Assembly (NCBI RefSeq): GCF_014204985.1
Contig: NZ_JACHMP010000001.1
Span: forward strand, 1-64,000
Length of the DNA: 64,000 bases
Direction: 5' to 3'
From: Streptosporangium becharense
GTDB lineage: Bacteria; Actinomycetota; Actinomycetes; Streptosporangiales; Streptosporangiaceae
Of the stretch, positions 17,041 through 25,073 are shown one piece after another. Both the position numbers and the translations under genes were made by a program. Positions within the stretch are counted from its first letter, which is position 1. Each line of letters opens with the position of its first letter. A model generated the notes under the pieces. It was not told the DNA's origin and ran no database searches. It was given only the letters and a program-made list of their open reading frames with translations.

Positions 17041-17943
17041 CTACGCCTCCAGCAGCTCCGGCGGGACGAAACCCGCTCCGGCGAGCCGGTGCCACAGCTC
17101 GGGGGGGATCTCCAGCCGCAGTGACTCCGCGTTCCCCGTCACCTCGGCCGCCGACCGGCAGCCCACGACGACGGAGCGCACGGCCGGATGCAGGAACGGG
17201 AACTGGATCGCCGCCGCGGACAGCGGGACCCCGAACTCGGCGCAGATCGCCCGGCAGCGCTCGGCGCGGGCGAGCACCTCCCCCGGCACCGGGCGGTAGT
17301 CGAACATGGCGCCCGGGTGGGGGTCGGCCAGCAGGCCGGTGTTGAACACGCCGCCCACGACCACCGCGGTGCCCCTTCTGCGGCACAGCGGCAGCAGCGT
17401 TCCCAGCGCGTCGTGGTCGAGCAGGGAGAAACGCCCCGCGATGAGCACGACGTCCACGTCGAACTCCGCCACGTACGCGGCCAGCGGACCGCTGTGGTTC
17501 ATGCCGAAGCCGATGGCGCCCACCAGACCCTCGTCACGGAGCCTGCGGACGGCCGGATAGGCGGTGCGCCGCACCTCCTCCGGGTAGTCATCGGGATCGT
17601 GCAGGTAGAGGATGTCGACAAAGGAGCGTTGCAGGCGCTCCAGGCTCGACTCCAGCGACTCGCGGATCCCGCGCTCGGTCCAGTCCGTGACCACCTTCTC
17701 CCCCGGCCGCAGCAGCCATCCGGTCTTCGTGGAGATCACCGGGTCGGCGACGCCCGCGGCCCGCACCGTCCGGCCGAGCCGCTCCTCGGCCAGGCCGTGG
17801 CCGTAGCGCGGGGCGGTGTCGAAGTAGGTGACGCCTTCCCGCACGGCGGCCTCCACCGTCGCGGCCGCGTCCTGTTCGGTCACCTCCCGGAACAGCCCTC
17901 CGATGGGGGCGGTGCCGAGTCCCAGCGGCGGCAACGTGATCAT
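17041..17943 (-). CDS. Aldo/keto reductase, likely L-fucose/aldose dehydrogenase
   Basis: This 300-residue protein is an NAD(P)-dependent aldo/keto reductase: LPPLGLGTAPIGGLF at the start, the catalytic Asp/Tyr segment YFDTAPRYGHGLAEERLG, the Lys in ISTKTG and the His in LYLHDPDD. This N-terminal style is seen in L-fucose dehydrogenase and D-threo-aldose 1-dehydrogenase. Its ATG overlaps the preceding stop (ATGA), so it is coupled to the 631-residue gene. In context it would oxidise L-fucose to L-fuconolactone, which the amidohydrolase at 19989-20810 could open. The substrate is an inference from neighbours. Confidence 0.85.
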   Translation of the reverse strand: MITLPPLGLGTAPIGGLFREVTEQDAAATVEAAVREGVTYFDTAPRYGHGLAEERLGRTVRAAGVADPVISTKTGWLLRPGEKVVTDWTERGIRESLESSLERLQRSFVDILYLHDPDDYPEEVRRTAYPAVRRLRDEGLVGAIGFGMNHSGPLAAYVAEFDVDVVLIAGRFSLLDHDALGTLLPLCRRRGTAVVVGGVFNTGLLADPHPGAMFDYRPVPGEVLARAERCRAICAEFGVPLSAAAIQFPFLHPAVRSVVVGCRSAAEVTGNAESLRLEIPPELWHRLAGAGFVPPELLEA

Positions 17944-19835
17944 CCCGTCACCTCCCACGGTGCCCGGTAGGTCGGCGTCGCGCCGCGCAGGGTCATCGTC
18001 AGCGTGAGCCGCACCTGCGTCGAGCCGGGCAGCCGCACGCTGACGTACGGGCTGCCGGCCTGCTCGGGCGGCTGGTCGTCGGCGCTCACCGTGTGGACGA
18101 GGTGCTCGGCGAACGTGCCGGCCTGGACGACGACCGACTGCGGAGCCGTGCCGAGATTGACCAGCTCGACCACCGTGCGGTCCGCGTCGATGCCGGAGAC
18201 CAGCGCCGCCACGTCGGCGGGGAGCCCGGGGCGGCGCCGCCCGGCGTCGAAGTAGCGCAGGTGCATCTGGGCGAGCGCGCCGTTGTAGAGGATCTGCGGG
18301 GATCCGGTGGTGAGCTGCAGGAGTGCCTCCGTGACGACCGGGTTGTGGTTCTGCCAGTCGTGGATGCCGAACGCGTCGGGGCCGACGGCGGGATCCACCG
18401 GGTCGTTCTCGATCGCCTCGAGCCGTTGGGCACAGGCGTCGGCGGCGCTCTGCAGCATCCGTTCGGGGAAGCCGGGGTTGCGGCCCGCGAGGTACTCGTA
18501 CCAGGGTTCCTCGTGTCCCGCCTCCTCCTTGGTCCGCTGGGTGTGCACGACCGTCCAGTCCCAGCTCGACGCCTTCCTGAGGTGGTCGATCCGTTCCCGG
18601 TCGGCCGCGGCCCTGCCGAACTGCCACAGCGCCACGGGGAGCTGGGTCGGCATGATGTTGTGGTCGAACCAGCCGGAGTCGTCGCGGCGCATGGGGGCCA
18701 TGAGCGTCGGTTCGTTCTCCAGGCCCCGCAGGTGCGGCCTCCAGCGTTTGGTGATGGTCGTGACGTCGGCGGGTCGCAGCTGCTCCGCCTGGTCCAGCAC
18801 CGCGTCCATCGGGTTGCGTGCCAGGTCGAGGTAGCCCTCGTCGCCGGTCAGCAGCACCGCGTTGACCGCGCCGACGATCGCGGCGGTGCCGACCGGCGCA
18901 AGCCCGTGGGGCCATGACCAGCCGTAGTGCCCGCCGTACCAGCGGCCCTCCAGGTGCTCCCCCACCACGCCGTGCGTGCCGGCGTTGTCCGGCACGACGT
19001 CGCGCCCGTCCAGCCGTTCGCGCCAGGCGTCCACGTACTCGACGACCCAGTCGGCGTGGCGGCGCTCGCCGCCGAGGAGGTAGGCGTTGGTGACGAGGCT
19101 GGTGGCGGCCAGGTTGACGATCGTGTCGCCACGCCCCATCCGGTCCCACATGATCCGTCCGTAGGCACGTGCCCGCTGCGGATCGGCGGCCAGCTCGTCG
19201 AAGGAGGTGACGCCGTCGATCCAGTCGAGCGGCAGGCCGTACGGACGCAGCGCGAGGCTCCACGGGAAGTACACGTCGTGGTCGCTGAAACCCCAGCGCG
19301 GCCCGCCCGCGCCGTTGTGCGGCGCGCGGATGATCCGGTGCGCGGGGTCGTAGTTGGGCCCGCCGGGCAGGTAGAGGTCGGCGAAGCGGGTCGCGAGCTC
19401 GCGCAGCTCACGATCCTCGGGGGCGGCGAGGCAGAGCCCGTAGAACAGCAGCATGCCCTCGCCCTGGTGGAACCAGTCGTAGCCACGCTCGAACCCGTCC
19501 ACCAGCATGCCCATCTCGGTGAGCTGGCCGGTGACCCCGCGCCAGTGCCGCCGGGACGCGGTGAGGACGTCCGTGCTGCCGCCGAGCAGGTAGAGCGTCG
19601 GCCAGTTGAAGAACGCCTCGTAGAAGTCGTCCACGCCGTCACGGCCGTCGAGCCCCTGCCCCAGCGTGTCGCGGAAGACCAGCCGGCCGTCGCCCTCGGT
19701 GTACCGATCGGAGAAGACGCGCCACGCCCGGTCGAGCACGGCGAACAGCTCCCGTTCCAGGACGGCCCACCGCGGCGGGGCCGAGGCGCGGGTCGCCTGC
19801 ACGTGCGGTACGCGTGGTCTGTCGGGCGCCGTCAC
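17940..19835 (-). CDS. Uncharacterised 631-residue protein, possible helical-barrel carbohydrate enzyme
   Basis: I do not recognise a named family. The protein has no signal peptide or membrane segment. It is rich in aromatic and acidic motifs spread over ~480 residues (YDWFHQGEGMLLFYGL, PRWGFSDHDVYFPW, GRWYGGHYGWSWPHG, DDSGWFDHNIMP), a pattern common in (alpha/alpha)6-barrel glycosidases and lyases. The last ~110 residues look like a beta-sandwich. The GTG start at 19835 has GGGAG upstream. It is coupled to the fucose-dehydrogenase-like gene and diverges from the fuconolactonase-like gene across operator copy C, so it likely takes part in breaking down the same glycan. Confidence 0.75.
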   Translation of the reverse strand: MTAPDRPRVPHVQATRASAPPRWAVLERELFAVLDRAWRVFSDRYTEGDGRLVFRDTLGQGLDGRDGVDDFYEAFFNWPTLYLLGGSTDVLTASRRHWRGVTGQLTEMGMLVDGFERGYDWFHQGEGMLLFYGLCLAAPEDRELRELATRFADLYLPGGPNYDPAHRIIRAPHNGAGGPRWGFSDHDVYFPWSLALRPYGLPLDWIDGVTSFDELAADPQRARAYGRIMWDRMGRGDTIVNLAATSLVTNAYLLGGERRHADWVVEYVDAWRERLDGRDVVPDNAGTHGVVGEHLEGRWYGGHYGWSWPHGLAPVGTAAIVGAVNAVLLTGDEGYLDLARNPMDAVLDQAEQLRPADVTTITKRWRPHLRGLENEPTLMAPMRRDDSGWFDHNIMPTQLPVALWQFGRAAADRERIDHLRKASSWDWTVVHTQRTKEEAGHEEPWYEYLAGRNPGFPERMLQSAADACAQRLEAIENDPVDPAVGPDAFGIHDWQNHNPVVTEALLQLTTGSPQILYNGALAQMHLRYFDAGRRRPGLPADVAALVSGIDADRTVVELVNLGTAPQSVVVQAGTFAEHLVHTVSADDQPPEQAGSPYVSVRLPGSTQVRLTLTMTLRGATPTYRAPWEVTG

Positions 19836-19900
19836 CGCCGGACCGCTCCCTCGGCTGGGCCGTCACCGGATCTCGCTGCCATGAACATGGGGAACACCTA

Positions 19901-19930
19901 GCCTATAATCGCTGATCGATAGCCGATGGC
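19901..19930. promoter_or_regulatory. Putative GntR/FCD operator, copy C
   Basis: ATCGATAGCCGATGGC (19915-19930) matches the locus motif and is preceded by CTATAATCG. It lies between the divergent 631-residue gene and the amidohydrolase gene. Confidence 0.65.
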
Positions 19931-19988
19931 TAGAATCTTCGTAAGCCGGTAGCGGCCTGTCAATACCGGCGAGGCGTACGGAGGACAT

Positions 19989-20810
19989 GTGATCGACTGC
20001 CATGCCCATCTGTGGGACCCCAGCGGTGGATACCCGTGGATCAGGCCCGGCTCACCGCATTTCACGACGTTCACCGTCGACGACCTGGCCGCGTCCGGGG
20101 CCGGGCTGGAGCTGAGCGGGACGATCCTGGTCGAGGCCTCACGCGGGGACGCCGGTGAGATCCTCCTCCTCCGCGACCTGCGCCTGCGTCACCCGGACCT
20201 GATCCTCGGGTACGTCGGGAACCTCAACGTCCACGCGGACCTCCCGCCGTCCAGCTTCCGGGAGCTCATGGGCGAGACCCGGCCCAACGGGATGCGCCTG
20301 GGCGGCGCCTCGTGGGAGGCCACGCCCGCCTCGGCCCGGGCGCTCATCCCCGTACTGGCCGACCTCGGGGCCGCGCTCGAACTCAACCTCCACGTGGACG
20401 CGCTCCGGGCCGCGGCCGAGGTCGCCGGTCGCCACCCCGCGCTGACCGTGATCGTCGATCACCTCGGCAACCCGGCGAACCTCCTGACCGGCGACGTCTC
20501 CGGCTGGCGTGAGCAGGTCCGGCGCGCGGCCCGGGTGCCGAACGTGATCATGAAGATCTCCGGCCTCCTCACCCAGCAGCACGGCGTACCGCACAAGCGG
20601 GTGGCCGAACTGGCCGGCCACGCGGTCGAGTCGTTCGGCCCCGACCGTTGCGTGGTCGGCTCCGACTGGCCGATCTGCCTGCCCCGGGGATCGCGGGCCG
20701 ACTCGCTGCGCCTGTCCGAACGCGGGCTCGCCGGGCTCACGGCCGACGAGCGCGCACGCGTGCTGACGGCGACCGCCTCGCGCGTCTACAACCTGGACGG
20801 CGCCGGTTGA
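19989..20810 (+). CDS. Amidohydrolase, L-fuconolactonase-like
   Basis: This 273-residue protein belongs to the COG3618/amidohydrolase_2 TIM-barrel lactonases. MIDCHAHLWDPS gives the HxH metal site (His5, His7), TVIVDHLGNP the later His, and CVVGSDWPICLP the C-terminal Asp. Family members open sugar lactones such as L-fucono- or L-rhamnono-lactone. The GTG start has GGAGG at ideal spacing. Next to a fucosidase and a fucose-dehydrogenase-like reductase, hydrolysis of L-fuconolactone to L-fuconate is the best-supported role. Confidence 0.87.
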   Translation: MIDCHAHLWDPSGGYPWIRPGSPHFTTFTVDDLAASGAGLELSGTILVEASRGDAGEILLLRDLRLRHPDLILGYVGNLNVHADLPPSSFRELMGETRPNGMRLGGASWEATPASARALIPVLADLGAALELNLHVDALRAAAEVAGRHPALTVIVDHLGNPANLLTGDVSGWREQVRRAARVPNVIMKISGLLTQQHGVPHKRVAELAGHAVESFGPDRCVVGSDWPICLPRGSRADSLRLSERGLAGLTADERARVLTATASRVYNLDGAG

Positions 20811-20846
20811 CAACGATCCGGCCTCCCTGCTTCCATGCGACAGTTG

Positions 20847-20862
20847 ATCGATAAACGATGAT
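20847..20862. promoter_or_regulatory. Putative GntR/FCD operator, copy D
   Basis: ATCGATAAACGATGAT fits the locus motif exactly and ends only 12 bases before the esterase ATG, so a promoter here would give a very short or absent leader and the regulator would sit on it. Confidence 0.65.
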
Positions 20863-20873
20863 TGGTGCGCTCG

Positions 20874-21875
20874 ATGGCTCATTTCGACCTGCCCCAGGAA
20901 CAGCTCGAGCAGTACCTGCCGGTCCTGCCGGAGCCGGCGGACTTCGACGCGTTCTGGGCGAAGACCCTCACCGAGAGCCGCGGTTTCGACCTCGCGACGA
21001 CGGTCGAGCCGGTGGCGAACGGGCTCGCGACGATCGACACCTTCGACGTCACGTTCGCGGGTTTCGGTGGCCACCCCGTCAAGGGATGGCTGCACCTGCC
21101 GGCGACCAAGAGCGGCCCCCTTCCCGCCGTCGTGGAGTATCTGGGGTACGGCAGCGGCCGCGGCGTGCCGCACGAGAAGAGACTCTGGGCGTGCGCGGGC
21201 TACGCGCACTTCGTCATGGACACCCGCGGCCAGGGAGCCGGGACGCCCGACCCCGACCCCGCGAGCGGTGACATCGCGGCCCCCGGATTCCTGACCCGCG
21301 GCGTCCTCGACCCCGACCGCTACTTCTACCGCCGCGTGTTCACCGACGCGGTGCGCGCCGTCGAGGCGGTGCGCGCACACCCGGCCGTGGATCCGGACAG
21401 GGTCACGGTCACCGGAACCAGCCAGGGCGGCGGCATCGCCCTCGCGGTGGCCGGGCTCGTGCCCGACCTCGTGGCGGTCATGCCGGACGTGCCGTTCCTC
21501 TGCCACTTCCCGCGCGCGACCACGTTCACCGACCAGCCGCCCTACGTCGAGGTCACCAGGTTCGTGAAACTCCATCGCGAGCACACGGCGACCGTCATGC
21601 GCACCCTGTCGTACTTCGACGGCGTGACGCTCGCGCGGCGGGCCAACGCGCCGACGCTCTTCTCCGTCGGCCTCATGGACCGCATCTGCCCGCCCTCGAC
21701 CGTGTACGCGGCGTTCAACCACTACGGCGCGCTCTGCGAGCTCCCCCCGGAGAGCAAGCAGATCAGCGTGTACCCGTTCAACGACCACGAGGGCGGCGGA
21801 CCGGACCACGAGGTCGTCAAGCTCGCCTGGCTGGCCCGACGGCTGGAGTCTCCATCGATACCTGCTAAGCGATGA
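20874..21875 (+). CDS. Acetyl xylan esterase/cephalosporin-C deacetylase family (CE7)
   Basis: The 333-residue protein begins MAHFDLPQEQLEQYLP, the standard CE7 N-terminus. It has the RGQG word (DTRGQGAGTPDP), the nucleophile elbow GTSQGGG, the aspartate in SVGLMDRICPPST and the final histidine in YPFNDHEGGG, which complete the Ser-Asp-His triad. CE7 enzymes remove acetyl groups from short sugars or xylan fragments; without a signal peptide it should act in the cytoplasm on imported acetylated oligosaccharides. The ATG at 20874 matches the family start; GTG at 20865 is the alternative. Confidence 0.92.
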   Translation: MAHFDLPQEQLEQYLPVLPEPADFDAFWAKTLTESRGFDLATTVEPVANGLATIDTFDVTFAGFGGHPVKGWLHLPATKSGPLPAVVEYLGYGSGRGVPHEKRLWACAGYAHFVMDTRGQGAGTPDPDPASGDIAAPGFLTRGVLDPDRYFYRRVFTDAVRAVEAVRAHPAVDPDRVTVTGTSQGGGIALAVAGLVPDLVAVMPDVPFLCHFPRATTFTDQPPYVEVTRFVKLHREHTATVMRTLSYFDGVTLARRANAPTLFSVGLMDRICPPSTVYAAFNHYGALCELPPESKQISVYPFNDHEGGGPDHEVVKLAWLARRLESPSIPAKR

Positions 21876-21888
21876 TCGCGTATCATGG
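21854..21888. promoter_or_regulatory. Putative GntR/FCD operator, copy E
   Basis: ATCGATA (21854-21860) is followed by CTAAGCGATGATCGCG (21865-21880), a split and weaker version of the motif. It overlaps the esterase stop and precedes the regulator gene, suggesting autoregulation. Confidence 0.5.
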
Positions 21889-21923
21889 ACCCGGGGCTCG
21901 CGACATCGCATGATGGGGATTTC

Positions 21924-22652
21924 ATGGCATCGACACGGCAAGCGAGTGGCTTCGCCTCCACGCTGGCCACCAACAAGGACCGGTTCCGCAACACCCTGAT
22001 CTCCGATCAGGTCTACGAGTTGCTGCGCCAGGCCATCGTCGAGGGCGACCTCGCGCCGAACGAGCGAGTGGTGGAGTCGGAGATCGCACGTCGTCTCGGT
22101 GTGAGTCAAGCGCCGGTTCGTGAAGCGGTCAAGCAGCTGGCCCGCGAGGGCCTGCTCATGCACGTGCCGAGACGCGGCAACTTCGTCGTCGAGATCTCCA
22201 CACAGGACGCCGAGTACGCCCGCCAGGTGCGCGAACCGCTCGAACGGCTGGCCGCCCAGCTCGCCGCCGAGCGCATCACCGACGACGACCTCCGCGAACT
22301 CGACGAGCTCGTCGGCCAGATGCACCGGGCGACGGCGGCCAACGACGTCAGCGCGTTCCGCGACGCCGACATAGCCTTCCACACCCGGGTCAGCCAGATC
22401 GCGGGAAACCCGTTCCTGACCCGGATGTGGGAGGTCCTGGAGCCGAGCCTGCGCGCGCTCCGCGCCATCGCCGACCCCCTCTTCGAGGGAGACTGGCACG
22501 CGATGGCCGACGAGCACGGGCGCCTGGTCTCGATGCTGCGCGACGGCGACGGCGCCGCGGCTGCCGAGGCGTTCGCGGACCACGCCGCGGGCCGTGCCCC
22601 GGTCCCGGACCGTCGCGTCGAGAAGAAACCCGGACGGACGAGCGGCGGATAG
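21924..22652 (+). CDS. GntR-family transcriptional regulator (FCD/FadR subfamily)
   Basis: Residues about 25-90 are a GntR winged helix (LISDQVYELLRQAIVEGDLA, ERVVESEIARRLGVSQAPVR, LAREGLLMHVPRRGNFV). The rest is an FCD effector domain with the metal-site pattern (DADIAFHTRV, then DEHGRLVSML and FADHA). FCD proteins usually bind sugar acids or other carboxylates, which suits an L-fuconate-type ligand. The ATG at 21924 has GGGGAT upstream. The five ATCGATA-type sites in the locus are its probable targets, from 14.6 to 21.9 kb. Confidence 0.9.
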   Translation: MASTRQASGFASTLATNKDRFRNTLISDQVYELLRQAIVEGDLAPNERVVESEIARRLGVSQAPVREAVKQLAREGLLMHVPRRGNFVVEISTQDAEYARQVREPLERLAAQLAAERITDDDLRELDELVGQMHRATAANDVSAFRDADIAFHTRVSQIAGNPFLTRMWEVLEPSLRALRAIADPLFEGDWHAMADEHGRLVSMLRDGDGAAAAEAFADHAAGRAPVPDRRVEKKPGRTSGG

Positions 22653-22685
22653 AACGCGTCCGCGCGCCGGCCTGCGCGCCGGCCC

Positions 22686-23951
22686 TCAGCGCACCTTCCG
22701 GAAGAACTCCCGGACGTCGTCGACCAGCAGGTCCGGTGCCTCCATCGCGAGGAAATGGCCGCCCCTGTCGAGTTCGGTCCAGTGCACGACGTTGTGGTCG
22801 CGCTCGGCCCACCGCCGGACGGTGACGTCGTGCACCGAGACCAGCACGCCGGTCGGCACCGTCCCGCGCAGGGCCGACCAGCCTCCGTTGCCTTCGTCCC
22901 AGCCCGCGCCGTCCTCGGCGCCGCCGCCGGTGCTTTCCCCGGCGTCTTCCGCGGTGCCGTCACCCGTGCCTTCGTCCCGGTCGGCGGCCGTCTCGCCCCA
23001 GGTGTTCGCGGAGATCTCCTCGTAGTAGATCTGCGCCGCCGACCCGGCCGTGCCGGTGAACCAGTACAGCGAGACGTCGGTCAGGATGCGGTCGCGGTCG
23101 ACGCTGTCCTCGGGCAGCCCGTCCGCCGGGTCGGTCAGCTCCTTGAACTTCTCCACGATCCAGGCGAGCTGACCGACGGGCGAGTCGTGCAGCGCGTACG
23201 CCACCGTCTGCGGCCGTTTGGAGTTGCACTGCAGGTAACCGTCGTTGAAGTCCTGCATCGCCTGCCAGCGGCGCCGCTCGACCTCGGACAGGCCGTCCAT
23301 TTCACCGTCCTGCCCGGCGGGGAAGGTGAGCAGGGCGTTGACGTGGACACCGCAGACGCGGTCGGGGGCCTGCGCACCCATCCGGGGGGCGACCCACGCG
23401 CCGGTGTCGTAGCCCTGGACGCCGTACCGCTCGTATCCGAGCCGGGACATCAGCTCCACGAGCACCCGGGCCATCCGGGCCGCGTCCATGCCCGGCCCGG
23501 CCAGCGGCGTGGAGAACCCGAACCCGGGCAACGACGGGATCACCAGGTGGAAGGCGGTCTCCGGGTCTCCGCCGTGCGTCCGGGGGTCCGACAGCGGGCC
23601 GATCACGTCGAGGAAGTCGGTGATCCCACCCGGCCAGCCGTGCAGCAGCACCAGAGGCGTGGCGTCGGGCTCGGGTGAGCGCACATGCAGGAAGTGGACG
23701 GTCTGCCCGTCGACGGTGGCGAGGTACTGCGGATGCTCGTTGATCGCCGCCTCGTGCGTCCGCCAGTCGTAGCCGGTGCGCCAGTACTCGGCGAGCTCCC
23801 TGAGGTATCCCAGGGGCACCCCCCGCCGCCAGCCGACGCCCGGCAGTTCGTCGGGCCAGCGGGTGCCGGCCAGCCGGGCGGCCAGGTCGTCGAGGTGAGC
23901 CTGGGGGATGTCGATCCGGAAAGGGCGGACGCCCTGTCGCTGCTCTGTCAC
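22686..23951 (-). CDS. Epoxide hydrolase (EHN-type alpha/beta hydrolase) with an acidic insert
   Basis: The N-terminal EHN domain ([20 protein letters not shown]) and an alpha/beta-hydrolase core with oxyanion loop LLHGWPGG, nucleophile Asp in [10 protein letters not shown] and catalytic His in [10 protein letters not shown] define a microsomal-type epoxide hydrolase. It should open epoxides by trans-hydration. A Gly/Asp/Glu/Thr-rich stretch (about residues 325-358, e.g. [19 protein letters not shown]) interrupts the normal fold and makes the protein about 35 residues longer than usual. The gene is divergent from a WYL regulator across a clear palindrome, so it is probably controlled by it. 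Confidence 0.9.
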   Translation of the reverse strand: MTEQRQGVRPFRIDIPQAHLDDLAARLAGTRWPDELPGVGWRRGVPLGYLRELAEYWRTGYDWRTHEAAINEHPQYLATVDGQTVHFLHVRSPEPDATPLVLLHGWPGGITDFLDVIGPLSDPRTHGGDPETAFHLVIPSLPGFGFSTPLAGPGMDAARMARVLVELMSRLGYERYGVQGYDTGAWVAPRMGAQAPDRVCGVHVNALLTFPAGQDGEMDGLSEVERRRWQAMQDFNDGYLQCNSKRPQTVAYALHDSPVGQLAWIVEKFKELTDPADGLPEDSVDRDRILTDVSLYWFTGTAGSAAQIYYEEISANTWGETAADRDEGTGDGTAEDAGESTGGGAEDGAGWDEGNGGWSALRGTVPTGVLVSVHDVTVRRWAERDHNVVHWTELDRGGHFLAMEAPDLLVDDVREFFRKVR

Positions 23952-23971
23952 GCAGGCGACGCTATGCCGCC

Positions 23972-23994
23972 CTTAGGACAGTTTCGGTCCTAAG
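23972..23994. promoter_or_regulatory. Operator palindrome CTTAGGAC-N7-GTCCTAAG
   Basis: A perfect 8-bp inverted repeat with a 7-base spacer sits in the 63-bp gap between the divergent epoxide hydrolase and WYL regulator genes. It is the natural binding site for that regulator. Confidence 0.75.
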
Positions 23995-24014
23995 AATCCG
24001 GCAGTCTTGACGCC

Positions 24015-24983
24015 ATGAAGGAGACCTCCGCACGGCTGCTCAGACTGCTGTCGCTCCTGCAGACCCGTCGCGACTGGTCCGGCGCCGAACTCGCCGACCG
24101 GCTGGGCGTCACCACGCGCACGATCCGCAGGGACGTGGAGCGGCTGCGTGAGCTCGGCTATCCGGTGCACGCCACCCGGGGCACCGCCGGCTACCGGTTG
24201 GGGGCCGGCGCCTCGCTCCCACCGCTGCTGCTCGACGACGACGAGGCGGTCGCCGTGACGGTCGGGCTCCGCACGGCGGCGGGCGGCTCGGTGGCCGGGA
24301 TCGAGGAGACCTCGCTGCGGGCGCTCGCCAAGATCGAGCAGGTGTTGCCGTCCCGGTTGCGCCACCGGGTGAACACGCTGCACACGGCGACCGTCCGGGT
24401 CGGCGGTGCCGGGCCGGCGGTGAGCCCGGACACGCTGATGGCGATCGCCGACGCCTGCCGGCGCCGCGAACGGCTGCGCTTGGACTACACCAGCCCGCGC
24501 GGCGGCGGCACGGTCCGGTCCGTCGAGCCGCACAGCCTGGTCAGCTTCGACCGGCACTGGTATCTCGTCGCCTGGGACGTCGACCGCGACGACTGGCGCA
24601 CCTTCCGGGTGGACCGGCTGACCCCCCGTCCCCCGGCCGGTCCGAGGTTCGCCCCCAGGCGACCCCCGGACGGCGACGTCGCGACCTACCTGGCCCACCG
24701 GTTGTCCACGCGGGCCTGGCCGGTCCAGGCGACCGTCACCCTGCACGAACCCGCCCAGGCCGTGGCCGACCGGATCTGGCCGGGGACGGGCGTCGTCGAG
24801 GCCGTCGACGACCGCAACTGCCTGCTGCACGTCGGCGCCGAGACCCCGTCCGCGCTCGTCTGGATGATCACTTCGGTGGACGCCGACTTCACCCTCACCA
24901 GCGGCCCGCCCGCACTCGCCGACGCCTTCCGTGCCCAGGCCGCCCGCTGCCTGCACGCCGTGCGGGCGACACCGTCGTCCTGA
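24015..24983 (+). CDS. WYL-domain transcriptional regulator (YafY/DeoR-like HTH)
   Basis: Residues 1-60 are a DeoR-type helix-turn-helix (WSGAELADRLGVTTRTIRRD, then LRELGYPVHATRGTAGYRLG). They are followed by the WYL domain (residues about 145-225, with the core HSLVSFDRHWYLVAWDVDRD and FRVDRL) and a C-terminal WCX region. WYL proteins bind nucleic acid or small ligands and control stress, DNA-damage or catabolic genes. This gene most likely regulates the divergent epoxide hydrolase and itself. Confidence 0.93.
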   Translation: MKETSARLLRLLSLLQTRRDWSGAELADRLGVTTRTIRRDVERLRELGYPVHATRGTAGYRLGAGASLPPLLLDDDEAVAVTVGLRTAAGGSVAGIEETSLRALAKIEQVLPSRLRHRVNTLHTATVRVGGAGPAVSPDTLMAIADACRRRERLRLDYTSPRGGGTVRSVEPHSLVSFDRHWYLVAWDVDRDDWRTFRVDRLTPRPPAGPRFAPRRPPDGDVATYLAHRLSTRAWPVQATVTLHEPAQAVADRIWPGTGVVEAVDDRNCLLHVGAETPSALVWMITSVDADFTLTSGPPALADAFRAQAARCLHAVRATPSS

Positions 24984-25009
24984 GACGCCCCCGCCGGGCG
25001 GGCGGCGCG

Positions 25010-25043
25010 GGCCTGGCGCGGTGGCGTGCCGCCGCGCCAGGCC
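25010..25043 (+). terminator. Hairpin terminator behind the WYL gene
   Basis: GGCCTGGCGCGG (25010-25021) pairs with CCGCGCCAGGCC (25032-25043) around a 10-base loop, 27 bases after the WYL stop. Confidence 0.7.
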
Positions 25044-25073
25044 TGATCCCCTTCAGCCGGGTAGAGGCCGGGG

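Noticed and set aside
20139-22583. Very long antisense open frame (over 800 codons) across the lactonase, esterase and GntR genes
   Set aside because: It is the codon-bias shadow typical of high-GC DNA. Its translation is repetitive and Arg/Asp/Val-rich with no motif, and three well-recognised genes lie on the other strand.
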